Shown: positions 8,033 through 17,593, numbered from the stretch's first letter. The stretch: 64,000 nucleotides of DNA from Kutzneria kofuensis (GCF_014203355.1 NZ_JACHIR010000001.1:2916038-2980037); one strand, 5' to 3'. The notes: generated by a model from the letters alone, not told the origin. Translations and numbers: made by a program.

Positions 8033-9490
8033 CCATGACGCGTCCCGATTGGTGGCCAGGTAGATCGGCGCGCCCTGGTAGCCGTTCTGGATCCCGAGCT
8101 TGTTGTCCACTGTGGCCACTCGGGTGACGTTGCCGAAGTGCGGCCGGATCTGCTCGATGTGGCCGTCGCCGATGTAGAGCACGTTCGTCGCGCTCTCCGG
8201 CGGCACTCCGAAGTACCAGTAGCCGCGGTTGGGGCTGTACGGCGCGGGCAGGCCGCGTTCCGGGCCGTAGTGCGCCATCGCGCTGGCCGACCAGTAGGTG
8301 TCGCCGACGATCGCCGTGTGCTCGCGAACGTCGTCGGGCAGCGCTCGGTACGCGACGGCGACCTCGTCGGCCATCTCCGGCCAGCCGACGCTCTCGAAGT
8401 CGATGAAGTCGGAGTATTCGTCGGAGTCCCGCAACGACTCCACCGGCCGCACCGGCAACGAGAACACCACCAGTGCGACAGACACGGCAAACGCCGGCCA
8501 CGCCACCCAGGGCAGCCACCGTCGCCGGCCGTCGAGGCCGACCGCGCCGAACGCCCACAGCACCGGCAGGATGCCGCCGGCGTAGTACGGCCGGCCGCCA
8601 GTCGCGATGAACACGACGATCAGGCCGATCGCGGTGACGCCGAGGAACCTGAACCGCGGCAACCGAAGCGTGCGCCACAGGCCGAACAGTGCGAGCGGGA
8701 CGCCGACAACTCCCGAGTACAGGGCGAGGACCAACAGGAAGCCGCCGGCGCCGCCGATCGACGCTTGTTCGTCGGCGGCGATCACGCTGCCCATCTGCAG
8801 CTGCGGCCAGCCGTTGCGGGCCTGCCACAGCAGTTGCGGCACGGAAGTCAGCACAGCGATCACGGCCCCGAGCCACAACATCCTGCTGCGCAACAGGTCC
8901 CGTGGCCCGGTGAACGACACGGCCACCCCGGTGATCAGCCAGAAGAAGACGATCAGCCACTTCACCTGCAGCGTGACCGCGGTGACAATGCCGGCCCACA
9001 GCAGCAACTTGTCGTCACGGAGGCGAACCCAGCGCACGAGCAGCCAGGTGATCACAGTCCACAAGAATGGGTCCACTGTGGACGTGGCGAGCAGATGCCC
9101 TCCGCCGGCCAGGAAGGGCGCGACGGCGTAGGTGGCCGCGGTGGCGATCTGCGCCCGCCGGCTGCCGCCGAGCTCCCGGGCGGTCAACGCCGCGACGAAG
9201 ACGCCGGCCACGGTGACGAGCATTGCCGGAATGCGCAGCGCCACCAGCGAATCCGGTGCGACCGTGTCCGCGACCAGCGCCAGGAACGGCACCAGTGGCG
9301 GCTGGTCCGCATAGCCGAAGTCGAGATGGTGGCCGGCGGCGACGAAGTACAGCTCGTCGCCGAAATAGCCGTAGCGCCAACTGGTGGCCAGCAGGGCGAT
9401 GCCCAGCAGGCCCGCGATGATCGCGATCGGCCGGGTGGCGAAGGCGACCGCCTCGGCCGGCCGGTCGATGGTGGTAGTTCCCCCGTACAT
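8000..9490 (-). CDS. GT39-like (GT-C fold) membrane glycosyltransferase
   Basis: A 496-residue polytopic protein of the dolichyl/polyprenyl-phosphate-sugar transferase (ArnT/PMT-like, GT39) superfamily. The first periplasmic loop carries GYFGDELYFVAAGHH with the acidic pair Asp45-Glu46, followed by YADQPPLVPFL, the signature of the family. About nine to eleven membrane helices precede a soluble C-terminal domain of about 140 residues. It probably transfers a sugar from a lipid carrier to an extracytoplasmic acceptor, which is unknown. ATG at 9490 is chosen because GGGGGA lies seven bases upstream. The 3' end overlaps the convergent dehydrogenase by 33 bases. Confidence 0.82.
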   Translation of the reverse strand: MYGGTTTIDRPAEAVAFATRPIAIIAGLLGIALLATSWRYGYFGDELYFVAAGHHLDFGYADQPPLVPFLALVADTVAPDSLVALRIPAMLVTVAGVFVAALTARELGGSRRAQIATAATYAVAPFLAGGGHLLATSTVDPFLWTVITWLLVRWVRLRDDKLLLWAGIVTAVTLQVKWLIVFFWLITGVAVSFTGPRDLLRSRMLWLGAVIAVLTSVPQLLWQARNGWPQLQMGSVIAADEQASIGGAGGFLLVLALYSGVVGVPLALFGLWRTLRLPRFRFLGVTAIGLIVVFIATGGRPYYAGGILPVLWAFGAVGLDGRRRWLPWVAWPAFAVSVALVVFSLPVRPVESLRDSDEYSDFIDFESVGWPEMADEVAVAYRALPDDVREHTAIVGDTYWSASAMAHYGPERGLPAPYSPNRGYWYFGVPPESATNVLYIGDGHIEQIRPHFGNVTRVATVDNKLGIQNGYQGAPIYLATNRDASWSTLWPALRNL

Positions 9491-9631
9491 CCGTGAATCC
9501 CCCGTTCCGTCGGCCACCATCCAACTCGGACGGACGCCCCGACCGACAGCCCGGAAAGTGCGCGGTGCATGCGACTTTCGTAGGTGCCCGGGCTACCAAA
9601 GGCGGATTGTCCGGCTGGGTATGGTCGGGAG

Positions 9632-10831
9632 GTGACCCGACCGCGGTGGCGCGACGCCTTCTTCCTGCTGGCGCCGTTCGCCGGCGTGCTCGGCGTGATG
9701 ATCGCGATCTGGATCGGCTACGGGCCGCCGGCCACGTTCTCGGAATGGACGCAGACGCTCATTCAGCTGGTGCCGGCGGTGGCCCTGCTGTGGCACCGCA
9801 AGGCCCCGCTCGTCATCCTGGCGTTGTGCGCGGCCTGCGCGATCGCCATGACGGTGTCGGCGTACACCGACCCGCAACTGTTCCTCGGCGACGTGCATGA
9901 GGACACGCAGTTCGTGCCGCTGGCCACGCCGTTCGCGGTCGGCGTCGCGTTCAAGCGGATTCCCCGGTCGTGGCCGATGTGGATCTGTTCGGCGGTCTTG
10001 ATCGCGATCTCCGTCCGCGCGTGGACGCCGACGTTCACGATGATCACCAGCGGCATGTTGTTCACGGTGTTCCCGGCGCTGTTCGGGCTGTACATCGCCA
10101 ACCGCGCGTCGCTGATCCAGGCCCTGACCGACCGGGCCGAACGGGCCGAACGGGAGCAGGAGCTGCTGGCCGAGCAGGCCCGCGCCGACGAGCGGGTGCG
10201 GCTGGCCGGCGAGATGCACGACGTCGTCACGCACCGCGTGAGCCTGATGGTGCTGCAGGCCGGCGCGCTGCGGATCACCGCCACCGACGAGGCAACCCAG
10301 GCCGCCGCCGAGGAGCTGCGGGAGGCCGGCTGCCAGGCGCTCGCCGAGCTGCGGGACCTGGTCGGCGTGCTGCGGACGCAGTCCGGCGACGACGAGGAGG
10401 AGCAGACCGACGCCGTCCACCTGCCCGATCTCGCCGAGCTCGTCACGGAATCGCAGGGCGTCGGCATGTCCGTGGAGCTGATCGTGGACGGCAATCCGCT
10501 GCTGACCGCGCCGGTGGTCGGCCGCACCGCGTACCGGGTGGTGCAGGAGGCGCTGACCAACGTCCGCAAGCACGCGCCGGGCGCGAAGACCCGGGTGCAC
10601 CTCCGCTACGGCGCCGACCGGGTGCGGCTCACCGTGCGCAACAGCCCGCCGCGCGAGACCGTCGACGACGAGCTCGGCGGCAGCGGCTCCGGCACCGGGC
10701 TGCTCGGCCTCAAGCAGCGGGTCGAGCTGGTCAGCGGCCGCTTCACCGCCACCGCGAGACCCGACGGCGGGTTCGAGGTCGATGCGATACTGCCCGCGTT
10801 CGTACCGACGGCGGAGAGTCATGGCGACTGA
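9632..10831 (+). CDS. Sensor histidine kinase (HisKA_3/NarL type)
   Basis: A 399-residue kinase with four or five N-terminal membrane helices (to about residue 155) and a short coiled region. The HisKA_3 dimerisation/phosphoacceptor segment follows, with GEMHDVVTHRVS (phosphorylated His196). The C-terminal HATPase_c domain has an N box near VVQEALTNVRKH and a G box GSGTGLLGLKQRV. There is almost no extracytoplasmic sensing domain, so it probably senses a membrane or envelope cue. GTG at 9632 follows TATGGT by six bases (leaderless). Its stop overlaps the start of the response regulator by 11 bases, so the pair is translationally coupled. Confidence 0.92.
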   Translation: MTRPRWRDAFFLLAPFAGVLGVMIAIWIGYGPPATFSEWTQTLIQLVPAVALLWHRKAPLVILALCAACAIAMTVSAYTDPQLFLGDVHEDTQFVPLATPFAVGVAFKRIPRSWPMWICSAVLIAISVRAWTPTFTMITSGMLFTVFPALFGLYIANRASLIQALTDRAERAEREQELLAEQARADERVRLAGEMHDVVTHRVSLMVLQAGALRITATDEATQAAAEELREAGCQALAELRDLVGVLRTQSGDDEEEQTDAVHLPDLAELVTESQGVGMSVELIVDGNPLLTAPVVGRTAYRVVQEALTNVRKHAPGAKTRVHLRYGADRVRLTVRNSPPRETVDDELGGSGSGTGLLGLKQRVELVSGRFTATARPDGGFEVDAILPAFVPTAESHGD

Positions 10832-11483
10832 CGAGATCAAGGTCCTGGTCGTGGACGACGAGCCGATGGTGTGCGCGCACCTGCGCACCATCCTCGGCTC
10901 CGCGCCCGACATCACCGTCGTCGACGCCGCCCACGACGGCGCCGCCGCGGTGGAAGCCGTTGTCCGCCACCGGCCGCGCGTCGTGCTCATGGACCTGCGG
11001 ATGCCCGGCGTCGACGGCCTCACCGCCATCGAACGCATCGCCGGCCTGCCCTCGCCGCCGACCGTCGTCGCGCTCACCACCTTCGACGCCGACCAGTACG
11101 TGATCCGCGCGCTGCGAGCCGGCGCCGCCGGTTTCCTGCTCAAGTCCACGCCCCCAGAGGACCTGATCAGCCTGGTCCGGGTCGCCGCCGACGGGCACAC
11201 CGTGCTCTCCCCCGCCGCCACCCGGCGGCTCGTCGCCGCCTCCGCCACCGAGCAGGCCGCCCGGGATCGCGCCGCGTCGCTGGTCGCCGACCTCACCGAG
11301 CGGGAGATCGAGGTGCTGACCTGTCTCGGCGAGGGCCTGTCCAACGCGCAGATCGCCACCCGGCTGCACCTCTCCGAGGCCACCGTGAAGGGCTACGTGT
11401 CCCGCATGCTGGTCAAGCTGGACTGCGCCAACCGCACCCAGATCGGCCTGCTCGCGTACGACGCCGGCCTGGTCACCCGCTGA
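10821..11483 (+). CDS. LuxR/NarL-family response regulator
   Basis: A 220-residue regulator. The receiver domain has an acidic pocket in VLVVDDEP, the phosphorylated Asp58 in VLMDLRMPGVDG, and the conserved Thr and Lys in ALTTF and LLKST. The C-terminal LuxR-type HTH carries LTEREIEVLTCLGEGLSNAQIA and ATVKGYVSRMLVKL. It is the cognate partner of the kinase whose 3' end it overlaps; GGAGAG precedes the ATG. Its targets are unknown. The convergent ABC exporter downstream has its own local regulator, so it is not an obvious target. Confidence 0.93.
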   Translation: MATDEIKVLVVDDEPMVCAHLRTILGSAPDITVVDAAHDGAAAVEAVVRHRPRVVLMDLRMPGVDGLTAIERIAGLPSPPTVVALTTFDADQYVIRALRAGAAGFLLKSTPPEDLISLVRVAADGHTVLSPAATRRLVAASATEQAARDRAASLVADLTEREIEVLTCLGEGLSNAQIATRLHLSEATVKGYVSRMLVKLDCANRTQIGLLAYDAGLVTR

Positions 11484-11567
11484 GTCCGTCCAGCATCACG
11501 GACAGGAGCGGCTCGAGCGGCTCCGGGTCGTCCAGCGACCGGCTGATCTACGCCATCACCGCCGCCC

Positions 11568-13160
11568 TTATCCCACGTCCCGCCGCCTGAACCCGACCAG
11601 GCCGGCCGCCGTCAGCACGACCGTGACGGCGGTCAGCCAGACCAGCGGCGTCGCGGTGAAGGTGCCGCCGGGCAGCTTGGGCAGGTGCGTGAACGGGGAG
11701 ATGTCCAGCGCCCACTGGCTGAGCTGGAACAGCGAGCCGAGCTGGCCGAGCAGCAGGAACACGACGAGCGCGGCCCAGGCCAGGGAGGTCAGCCGCGGCA
11801 GCAGCCCGAACAGGGCGGCGGCGCTGCCGGCCAGCACCCACACTGCCGGCACCTGAACCATCGCGGCGCCGAGCAGGCGCGGCAGCTGCGTGCCGACGTC
11901 GCCGTCGGAGAGCCCCTCGGCCAGCCCGGTGGCGGTGCCGGCGACGGCCAGCAGGAAGGCGCTGCCGAGCAGGGCGAAGGCCAGATGGCTTGCGGCCCAA
12001 CGGAGTCGCCCGACGGAGCCGGCCAGCACGGGCTCCGCCCGGAAGGCCGTCTCCTCGGCCCGCGGCCGCAGCGCGGCCTGGATGGCGTACACGGAAACGG
12101 CCAGGCCGATCACGTCGAGGATGGCGGCCAGGAAAGAGTCCACAAGGGACTGCTGGCCGCCGATGTGGTGCAGCGCCTGGGCAACCTGTGGGCTGCTGTC
12201 GAGAATCCCCTTCAGGCTCTGGGAGATGCCGCCGAGCGCTCCGCCCATCACGGCGACACCGACGGCCCAGCCGATGAGGATTCCACGCTGCAGCCGCCAG
12301 GCCAGACCGAACGTGCCGAACGCGCCCCCGGCGCGGCCGGCGCGCTCGGGCAGCATGCCCGCGCCGATGTCGCGCCGGCCGACCAGGGCGTAGCCGACGC
12401 CGAGCAACACAACGGAAATCGCCACGTACAGCGCCAACACCCACCAGCGCTCGTCGGCGTACGGGCGCATCTGCTGCGACCAGCCGATCGGGCTCACCCA
12501 TGACAGCCAGCGCGGCCCGTCCTCGGCCGACGAGTCGCCGGCCGCGCGCAGCAGGTACGCCGCACCGATGACCACCGCACCGCTTCCGTTGGCAGCGCGG
12601 GAACTCGAGCTCACCTGGGCGGCAACCGCCGCCACGGCCGAGAAGAACCACACGCAGCCGCCGATGCCGAGGCCCATCGCGAACGACCCGGCGGCCGGCA
12701 ATCCCTGCCCCATCAGGCCGAGGCCGATCAGCAGCGCGTACACCAGGCCGGCGCCGAACACGACGACCAGCGTGGCGGTCAACTTGGCGTGCCGGCCGAC
12801 GACACCGGAGCCGAGCAGCTCGTGCCGGCCGGTCTCCTCATCGGCCCGGGTGTGCCGCACGGTCGTGAACACGGCCATCAGCCCGACCAGAACACACGCC
12901 ACGGCACCGAATTTCCACTCGGTCATGCCGCCGATCGTGTCCAGCCCCTGGGCCGGTCCGCTGAGCGCCAGCACCGACGGGTTGTTGGCGATCGACGCGG
13001 CGAACTCCACCCGTGACTGCACGGTCGGGTACAGCTGGTTGAAGCCGGACGCCGTGGCCACGATGATGCCCGTGATCGCCAGGATCCACACCGGCAGCTG
13101 GATCCGCTCCCGACGAAGCACCAGCCGCACCAGGGATCCGGTGCCCACCAACGTGTTCAC
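11568..13160 (-). CDS. ABC exporter permease (ABC-2 / polyketide-antibiotic exporter type)
   Basis: A 530-residue integral membrane protein with about twelve predicted helices in two similar halves. It resembles the large single-chain permeases of actinobacterial drug and polyketide-antibiotic exporters. The soluble parts are short, and a large first extracytoplasmic loop carries [20 protein letters not shown]. The GTG start overlaps the TGA of the ATPase gene (GTGA at 13157-13160), so the two are translationally coupled. With the ATPase it probably exports a hydrophobic compound. An open frame runs through this gene into the ATPase region, but it is out of phase with the ATPase and is not a fusion. 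Confidence 0.82.
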   Translation of the reverse strand: MNTLVGTGSLVRLVLRRERIQLPVWILAITGIIVATASGFNQLYPTVQSRVEFAASIANNPSVLALSGPAQGLDTIGGMTEWKFGAVACVLVGLMAVFTTVRHTRADEETGRHELLGSGVVGRHAKLTATLVVVFGAGLVYALLIGLGLMGQGLPAAGSFAMGLGIGGCVWFFSAVAAVAAQVSSSSRAANGSGAVVIGAAYLLRAAGDSSAEDGPRWLSWVSPIGWSQQMRPYADERWWVLALYVAISVVLLGVGYALVGRRDIGAGMLPERAGRAGGAFGTFGLAWRLQRGILIGWAVGVAVMGGALGGISQSLKGILDSSPQVAQALHHIGGQQSLVDSFLAAILDVIGLAVSVYAIQAALRPRAEETAFRAEPVLAGSVGRLRWAASHLAFALLGSAFLLAVAGTATGLAEGLSDGDVGTQLPRLLGAAMVQVPAVWVLAGSAAALFGLLPRLTSLAWAALVVFLLLGQLGSLFQLSQWALDISPFTHLPKLPGGTFTATPLVWLTAVTVVLTAAGLVGFRRRDVG

Positions 13161-14044
13161 GCCGTCACCTCGTAGTGCCGCAGGAACAGCTGCTCCAGCG
13201 TCGGCGGCTGGCTGACCAGGCTGCGGACCCCGAACTCGGTCAGCTTGCGCAGCACGGCATCCAGCTCGGCGGTGTCCACCTCGAACTGGACCCTGTTGCC
13301 CTGCGCCGAATAGTCGTGCACGCCGGCCATCGTGTCCACTCCGGACAGTGGAGACGCCAGCTCGGCGGTGATCGAGGTACGGGTCAGGTGCCGGAGCTCG
13401 GCCAGCGTGCCGGACTCGACGGTCCTGCCGTTGCGGATGATGCTGACCCGGTCGCACAGCGCCTCGACCTCGGCCAGGACGTGGCTGGACAGCAGCACGG
13501 TCCGGCCGTCCTGGCGCTCGCGGGCGATGCAGTCCCGGAACACCTCCTCCATCAGCGGGTCCAGGCCGGAGGTCGGCTCGTCCAGGATGAGCAGCTCCAC
13601 GTCGGACGCGAGCGCGGCGACCAGCGCGACCTTCTGCCGGTTGCCCTTGGAGTAGGTCCGGCCCTTCTTGGTCGGGTCCAGGTCGAAGCGCTCCAGCAGG
13701 TCCTTGCGGCGCTTGGGGTCCAGCCCGCCGCGCAGCCGGCCGAGCAGGTCGATCACCTCGCCGCCGGACAGCGTGGGCCAGAGGGTGACGTCGCCCGGCA
13801 CGTAGGCCAGGCGGCGGTGCAGCTCGGTCGCGTCCCGCCAGGGGTCGCCGCCGAGCAGCTCGGCGCGGCCGCCGTCGGCGCGCAGCAGGCCGAGCAGGAC
13901 GCGGATGGTGGTGGACTTCCCGGCGCCGTTCGGGCCCAGGAAGCCGTGCACCTCGCCGGTGGTGACGGTCAGGTCCAGTCCGTCGAGCGCCTGGGTCCGG
14001 CCGAAGGCCTTGCGCAGGCCGGACACCGAAATGGCGGTTGTCAT
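13157..14044 (-). CDS. ABC exporter ATP-binding protein (DrrA-like)
   Basis: A 295-residue ATPase of the drug-exporter group. Walker A is GPNGAGKST (37-45), the signature is the atypical YSKGNRQKV, Walker B is [13 protein letters not shown] and the switch His is in LLSSHVL. A C-terminal accessory segment follows, as in DrrA-like subunits. The ATG at 14044 lies six bases after the minus-strand -10 TAGCTT, so the transcript is probably leaderless. The operator-like palindrome just upstream overlaps the -35, and the divergent MarR/GbsR-like gene presumably controls this operon. Confidence 0.9.
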   Translation of the reverse strand: MTTAISVSGLRKAFGRTQALDGLDLTVTTGEVHGFLGPNGAGKSTTIRVLLGLLRADGGRAELLGGDPWRDATELHRRLAYVPGDVTLWPTLSGGEVIDLLGRLRGGLDPKRRKDLLERFDLDPTKKGRTYSKGNRQKVALVAALASDVELLILDEPTSGLDPLMEEVFRDCIARERQDGRTVLLSSHVLAEVEALCDRVSIIRNGRTVESGTLAELRHLTRTSITAELASPLSGVDTMAGVHDYSAQGNRVQFEVDTAELDAVLRKLTEFGVRSLVSQPPTLEQLFLRHYEVTA

Positions 14045-14050
14045 GCCGCC

Positions 14051-14079
14051 AAGCTACACTCATTTCACAAATTCGTGAA
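14051..14079 (-). promoter_or_regulatory. Promoter of the ABC exporter operon
   Basis: Minus strand: -35 TTCACG, a 17-base spacer, -10 TAGCTT, then six bases to the ATG of the ATPase gene. The -35 hexamer forms one arm of the neighbouring palindrome. Confidence 0.6.
14064..14079. promoter_or_regulatory. Palindromic operator between exporter and MarR-like gene
   Basis: TTCAC and GTGAA arms separated by AAATTC form a near-symmetric 16-bp site in the 69-base divergent spacer. Its overlap with the exporter -35 predicts repression, most simply by the adjacent MarR/GbsR-like protein. Confidence 0.6.
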
Positions 14080-14113
14080 GACGGTGAACTCGGTTGGGTG
14101 AGAGGATGTGCGA

Positions 14114-14587
14114 GTGACCGAGCGTGACGACGAGGCCGTGTCGAAGTTCATCGAGCGGTTCGCCCTGATGCTGTCCGAAGCGGGCATCCCGCGCATGCCG
14201 GCCAGGGTTTTCGTCGGCCTGCTCGCGTCCGACTCCGGGCAGCTCACCGCCGGCGAACTGGCCGAGCTGCTGTCCGTCAGCCCCGCCGCCGTCTCCGGCG
14301 CCGTGCGCTACCTCACCCAGGTGCACCTGATCGTCCGCGAACGCGAACCCGGCTCCAAACGCGACCACTACCGGGTCCGCGGCAGCAGCTGGTACGAGTC
14401 CGCCGCTGACCGCTCACGGCTGCTCGCCCTGTGGTCCGACGCCCTCACCGAGGGCGTCACCGCCGTCGGTCCCGACACCGACGCCGGCGCCCGGCTGCGC
14501 GAGTCCGTCGAGTTCTTCGAGTACCTCCAGGTCGAGATCCCGCTCGTCCTGGATCGCTGGCGGCGGTCACGTAACGTCGCGAACTAG
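14114..14587 (+). CDS. MarR/GbsR-family transcriptional regulator
   Basis: A 157-residue winged-helix protein. The N-terminal helix FIERFALMLSEAGIPRMPAR and the HTH LTAGELAELLSVSPAAVSGAVRYL are typical of the GbsR-like branch of the MarR group; the wing follows with REREPGSKRDHYRV. It is divergent from an ABC exporter whose -35 overlaps a palindrome, so it is probably its ligand-responsive repressor. GTG at 14114 is chosen because GAGAGGA sits about eight bases upstream; the in-frame GTG at 14108 is too close to that site. The ligand is unknown. Confidence 0.85.
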   Translation: MTERDDEAVSKFIERFALMLSEAGIPRMPARVFVGLLASDSGQLTAGELAELLSVSPAAVSGAVRYLTQVHLIVREREPGSKRDHYRVRGSSWYESAADRSRLLALWSDALTEGVTAVGPDTDAGARLRESVEFFEYLQVEIPLVLDRWRRSRNVAN

Positions 14588-14636
14588 CCCGGCGATCATG
14601 CGGTGGTCCACCCAGTCGAGTGGGAGGCCACACCGG

Positions 14637-15089
14637 ATGTCACGACTGCTCGCCGTCGTCGGCGCATTCCTCCTCGGGGGTGCGCTGCTGTCGGGCTGCG
14701 ACCCGAATCCGCAGGTCACGCCGGCCAGTGACGGCACATCCGCGATCACGTCGACTGTAACGCCGACGCCGGTCGCGACGACACTGACCACGACCAGCAC
14801 CACCGAGACGACCACCACGACGGTGGCCCCGCCGACGACGACCACCGTCGCGCCGCCACCGTCCGTAACCACGCATGCCGCCGCGCCGCCTCCCCCACAA
14901 ACGCACACCCAGGCGGCGTGCGGCGCCGATCAGTACCGCAACGTCGACGGCGTCTGCGTGCATCGGCCGGTCGCCGCACCCGGACCTCCGGCCGGCGCGA
15001 CCGCCAAGTGCAAGGACGGCACGTACAGCTTCAGCCAGCACCGCCAGGGCACCTGCTCCGGACACGGCGGCGTAGCCATCTGGCTGTGA
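14637..15089 (+). CDS. Secreted lipoprotein with Thr/Pro linker and DUF3761-like domain
   Basis: A 150-residue predicted lipoprotein. The signal peptide ends in LLSGC (Cys21). A long Thr/Pro/Ala-rich linker (about 30-90) could span the cell wall. The small C-terminal domain has cysteines in ACGADQ, GVCVH, AKCKDGTYSFS and GTCSGHGGVAIWL, matching the DUF3761 pattern, with four cysteines likely forming two disulfides. ATG at 14637 follows GGGAGG by nine bases. Its function is unknown; a surface role is inferred from the architecture. Confidence 0.75.
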   Translation: MSRLLAVVGAFLLGGALLSGCDPNPQVTPASDGTSAITSTVTPTPVATTLTTTSTTETTTTTVAPPTTTTVAPPPSVTTHAAAPPPPQTHTQAACGADQYRNVDGVCVHRPVAAPGPPAGATAKCKDGTYSFSQHRQGTCSGHGGVAIWL

Positions 15090-15102
15090 GACCACCGAAC
15101 AA

Positions 15103-15142
15103 GCGAGGGGCCAGTTCCCGCCCCCAGGAGCTGGCCTCTCGC
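15103..15142. terminator. Bidirectional terminator hairpin
   Basis: Arms GCGAGGGGCCAG and CTGGCCTCTCGC (one G-T pair) lie between the convergent DUF3761 and DUF309 genes. Confidence 0.65.
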
Positions 15143-15152
15143 ACCTAAAAGC

Positions 15153-15605
15153 TCACCTCAGCCGCGGCGGCGCCGTCTCCACCCCGCCGCCGTCGGCGAT
15201 CCGGTTCGCCCAGCCGACCAGGCCGGCAACGTCGATTCCGTACGGTCTCTCCCCGCGGTACGGCTCGATGTTGCCGGCTCCCCTGCGCAGCAACGACATC
15301 GCCCCGGCGCGGTTGCCACGGGCGGCGTGGGTGAGGCCGACGGCCAGCTGCGCCATGCCACGCCAGAGCTGCCGGTGCGGCTCGTCGGCCGACTTCCAGG
15401 CGTCCTCCAGCACCTCGTGGGCGTGGAACGGCCGCCCGCGGTCGAGCAGTTCCTGGGCCTCCGCAAGCGTTTGCGACGGCGTGCGGACGATGCCTTCCGG
15501 CTGGCGTTCGACGCCCGGGGCGCCGTGTGCGAGCGGCCGGCCGAGCCCGTCGCGCGGGCGCGCGTTGCGGGCCCGGCCGGCCGTGTCCCGATCCCTGTCG
15601 GCCAT
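15153..15605 (-). CDS. DUF309 domain protein
   Basis: A 150-residue protein. After a disordered basic N-terminus (about 1-40), the DUF309 core appears with the signature GRPFHAHEVLEDAWK and the helical segment WRGMAQLAVGLTHAARGN. DUF309 proteins are small helical proteins with conserved His and Glu residues and no proven function. It starts 12 bases after the permease stop of the MacAB-like operon on the same strand, so it may be cotranscribed. The first 35 residues look weakly conserved, so a later start is possible. Confidence 0.75.
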   Translation of the reverse strand: MADRDRDTAGRARNARPRDGLGRPLAHGAPGVERQPEGIVRTPSQTLAEAQELLDRGRPFHAHEVLEDAWKSADEPHRQLWRGMAQLAVGLTHAARGNRAGAMSLLRRGAGNIEPYRGERPYGIDVAGLVGWANRIADGGGVETAPPRLR

Positions 15606-15617
15606 GAGCCGATTCTC

Positions 15618-16907
15618 TCAGGCGCGCATCACCGTCGCGATCGGGATGCGCGCCGCCCGCAGCGCCGGAATGCTGCCGCCGAGCAGGCCGGCGATCAGCC
15701 CGGCCGCCACGCCCGCGACCCCGGCCTGCCACGGGAACACGAGGTCGTGCAGGAACGACAGCCGGGAACTGTTGCCGAACAGCGTGCCCGCGATGCGCAG
15801 CCCGACCACGCCGGCGCCGATCGCCAACGCGGACGTGAACAGGCCCGTCAGCAACGTCTCGGCCAGCACGATGCCGGCCAGCAGCAACCGGGGCGTGCCC
15901 AAGGCCCGCCGCAGCGCGAACTCCTCGACGCGTTCGCCGACCGTGGCCAGGCCGACGTTGAGGATGCCGGCCACGCCGATCAGCAGCACCAGCGCCGCCA
16001 TGCCGAAGAAGATCCAACGCGTCAGCGCCAGTTGCTCGGCGACGTGCTCCTTGGAGTTGATCGTCCGCAGGTGGAGCTGGTCCGCCGGCACGCCGGCCGC
16101 GGCCAGCCGGGCCTTGAGCGTCTGCAGCAACGACGTCTCCGTCGGCGCCGCCAGGAGGTTGAGCTGCACGTTCGGCCCGGGCGGCAGCCAGTTCGCCAGC
16201 TCGTCGTAGCGCACGTACGCGGCCGGTCCGTAGCCGCCGTCGTCGACAACCCCGATGATCTGCGGCGTCGCGTCCACCGGCGCGCCGGTGATCCGCATCT
16301 GCGCCGGGATCCGGTAGCGCTCGAACGCTTCCGCCGCCTTCGTGTTGATCACGATGCGCGGCGCGAGCGACGGCGACGACGTGAAGTCCAGCCACCGCCC
16401 CGATTGCAGCCGGTACGGCTGGAACTGTCGGACGTCGCCGGTCATCGCGGTGAGACCGAGCTCGATCGCCTGACCCGGCGGCCCTTGCGGCTGGCCCTCG
16501 TCCGGACCGCACGGCATGTTCGGCGAGCAGTAGTAGCCGCCGCTGAAGTTCTCGTCGATCGGACCGCCACCCTTGTTGATCGGCGTGACGTTCGGCTCGC
16601 CGATGAACGCCCGAGCCCCGACGAGCGCGACCGCATGCTGCTTGCCCTGTAAGGAATCCAGCACGATCCCGGGTGTCTTGTCGTTCTGCGGCAGGTACAG
16701 CTGCTGCGTGCCGTCGACGCCCTCGATGAGCTCGATGTTGCCGAGCGCGGCCTGCTCCGCGATCTGCGAGCCGGCCTGCACCGCGACGACCGCGAGCACG
16801 CCGAGGAACAGGCTCACCATGGACAGCAGCGTGCGCAGCTTGCGGGACCGGATGCCCTGCATTCCGATGATCAGTGCCGAACGCAGCCGGCCGGACAGTC
16901 GGATCAC
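15618..16907 (-). CDS. MacB-like ABC transporter permease
   Basis: A 429-residue permease with MacB/FtsX topology. One N-terminal membrane helix (about 25-45, after RSRKLRTLLSMVSLFLGV) is followed by a large extracytoplasmic domain (about 50-290). Three C-terminal helices then carry the conserved ALRRALGTPRLLL segment. The GTG start overlaps the TGA of the ATPase gene (16904-16907). Together with the ATPase and the lipoprotein adaptor it forms a tripartite system like MacAB, which in Gram-positives probably exports peptides or drugs, or transmits mechanical force at the cell surface. Confidence 0.88.
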   Translation of the reverse strand: MIRLSGRLRSALIIGMQGIRSRKLRTLLSMVSLFLGVLAVVAVQAGSQIAEQAALGNIELIEGVDGTQQLYLPQNDKTPGIVLDSLQGKQHAVALVGARAFIGEPNVTPINKGGGPIDENFSGGYYCSPNMPCGPDEGQPQGPPGQAIELGLTAMTGDVRQFQPYRLQSGRWLDFTSSPSLAPRIVINTKAAEAFERYRIPAQMRITGAPVDATPQIIGVVDDGGYGPAAYVRYDELANWLPPGPNVQLNLLAAPTETSLLQTLKARLAAAGVPADQLHLRTINSKEHVAEQLALTRWIFFGMAALVLLIGVAGILNVGLATVGERVEEFALRRALGTPRLLLAGIVLAETLLTGLFTSALAIGAGVVGLRIAGTLFGNSSRLSFLHDLVFPWQAGVAGVAAGLIAGLLGGSIPALRAARIPIATVMRA

Positions 16908-17593
16908 GCCGTCACCTGCCCGAGGACACCGTCGGACAGGTGCAGCACGCTGCCCATCTTGCTGGCGTGATCACGGTCGTGTGTCACGAGGATCAGGCCG
17001 CAGCCGCGATCCGTCGCCGACCGCAGCACCTCGACCACGAGGTTGCCGGTCTCCGCGTCGAGCGCGCCGGTCGGCTCGTCCGCGAGCAGGATCTTCGGGT
17101 CGCGGACCAGGGCACGGGCGATCGCCACCCGCTGCTGCTCGCCACCGGACAGCCGGGCCGGGCGGTGCTTGGCCAGGTGCGCGACGCCGACCTGCTCCAG
17201 CGCCGCCATCACCTTGGCCCGGCGCTTGCGGCGCGGCAGCCAGCCCTGGCCGTTGACCAGCGCCATCGCCACGTTCTGCGCCGCGGTGAGGTGCTTGAGC
17301 AGGAAGAAGCGCTGGAACACGAAGCCGAACTCGCTGCTGCGCAGCGCCGCCGCCCTGCGCTCGGAGATCCGGGTGATGTCGTTGTCCCGTAACAGGTACT
17401 GTCCCCGGTCCGGCCGGTCGAACAGGCCGATCAGGGACAGCAGGGTGCTCTTGCCCGAGCCGGAACGCCCGAGCACCGCGATGCTCTGTCCACTGTAGAC
17501 CGTCAGGTCGACGCCGTTCAGCACGGTCCGCGGCTCTTCCTGGCCCGTCAGCGTTTTGGTCACGCCCGCGAGCCGGATCAGCGGTGCCGTCAT
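16904..17593 (-). CDS. MacB/LolD-type ABC transporter ATP-binding protein
   Basis: A 229-residue ATPase. Walker A is GRSGSGKST, the Q-loop region is FGFVFQRFFLLKHLTA, the signature is [15 protein letters not shown], Walker B is ILLADEPTGALD and the switch is in LILVTHD. Its sequence type is that of MacB/LolD exporters. The ATG overlaps the TGA of the upstream lipoprotein gene (ATGA at 17590-17593), and its own stop overlaps the permease start, so all three genes are translationally coupled. Confidence 0.92.
   Translation of the reverse strand: MTAPLIRLAGVTKTLTGQEEPRTVLNGVDLTVYSGQSIAVLGRSGSGKSTLLSLIGLFDRPDRGQYLLRDNDITRISERRAAALRSSEFGFVFQRFFLLKHLTAAQNVAMALVNGQGWLPRRKRRAKVMAALEQVGVAHLAKHRPARLSGGEQQRVAIARALVRDPKILLADEPTGALDAETGNLVVEVLRSATDRGCGLILVTHDRDHASKMGSVLHLSDGVLGQVTA

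Noticed and set aside
9058-9085. Palindromic GTCCACTGTGGAC motif as an operator
   Set aside because: It lies inside the GT39-like coding region, and similar TCCAC/GTGGA strings recur in several genes, so codon use is a sufficient explanation.
11568-14063. One 831-codon frame that seems to fuse the ABC permease with upstream sequence
   Set aside because: Upstream of 13160 it is out of phase with the true ATPase gene and encodes Arg/Pro-rich nonsense; the GTGA overlap shows two separate genes.
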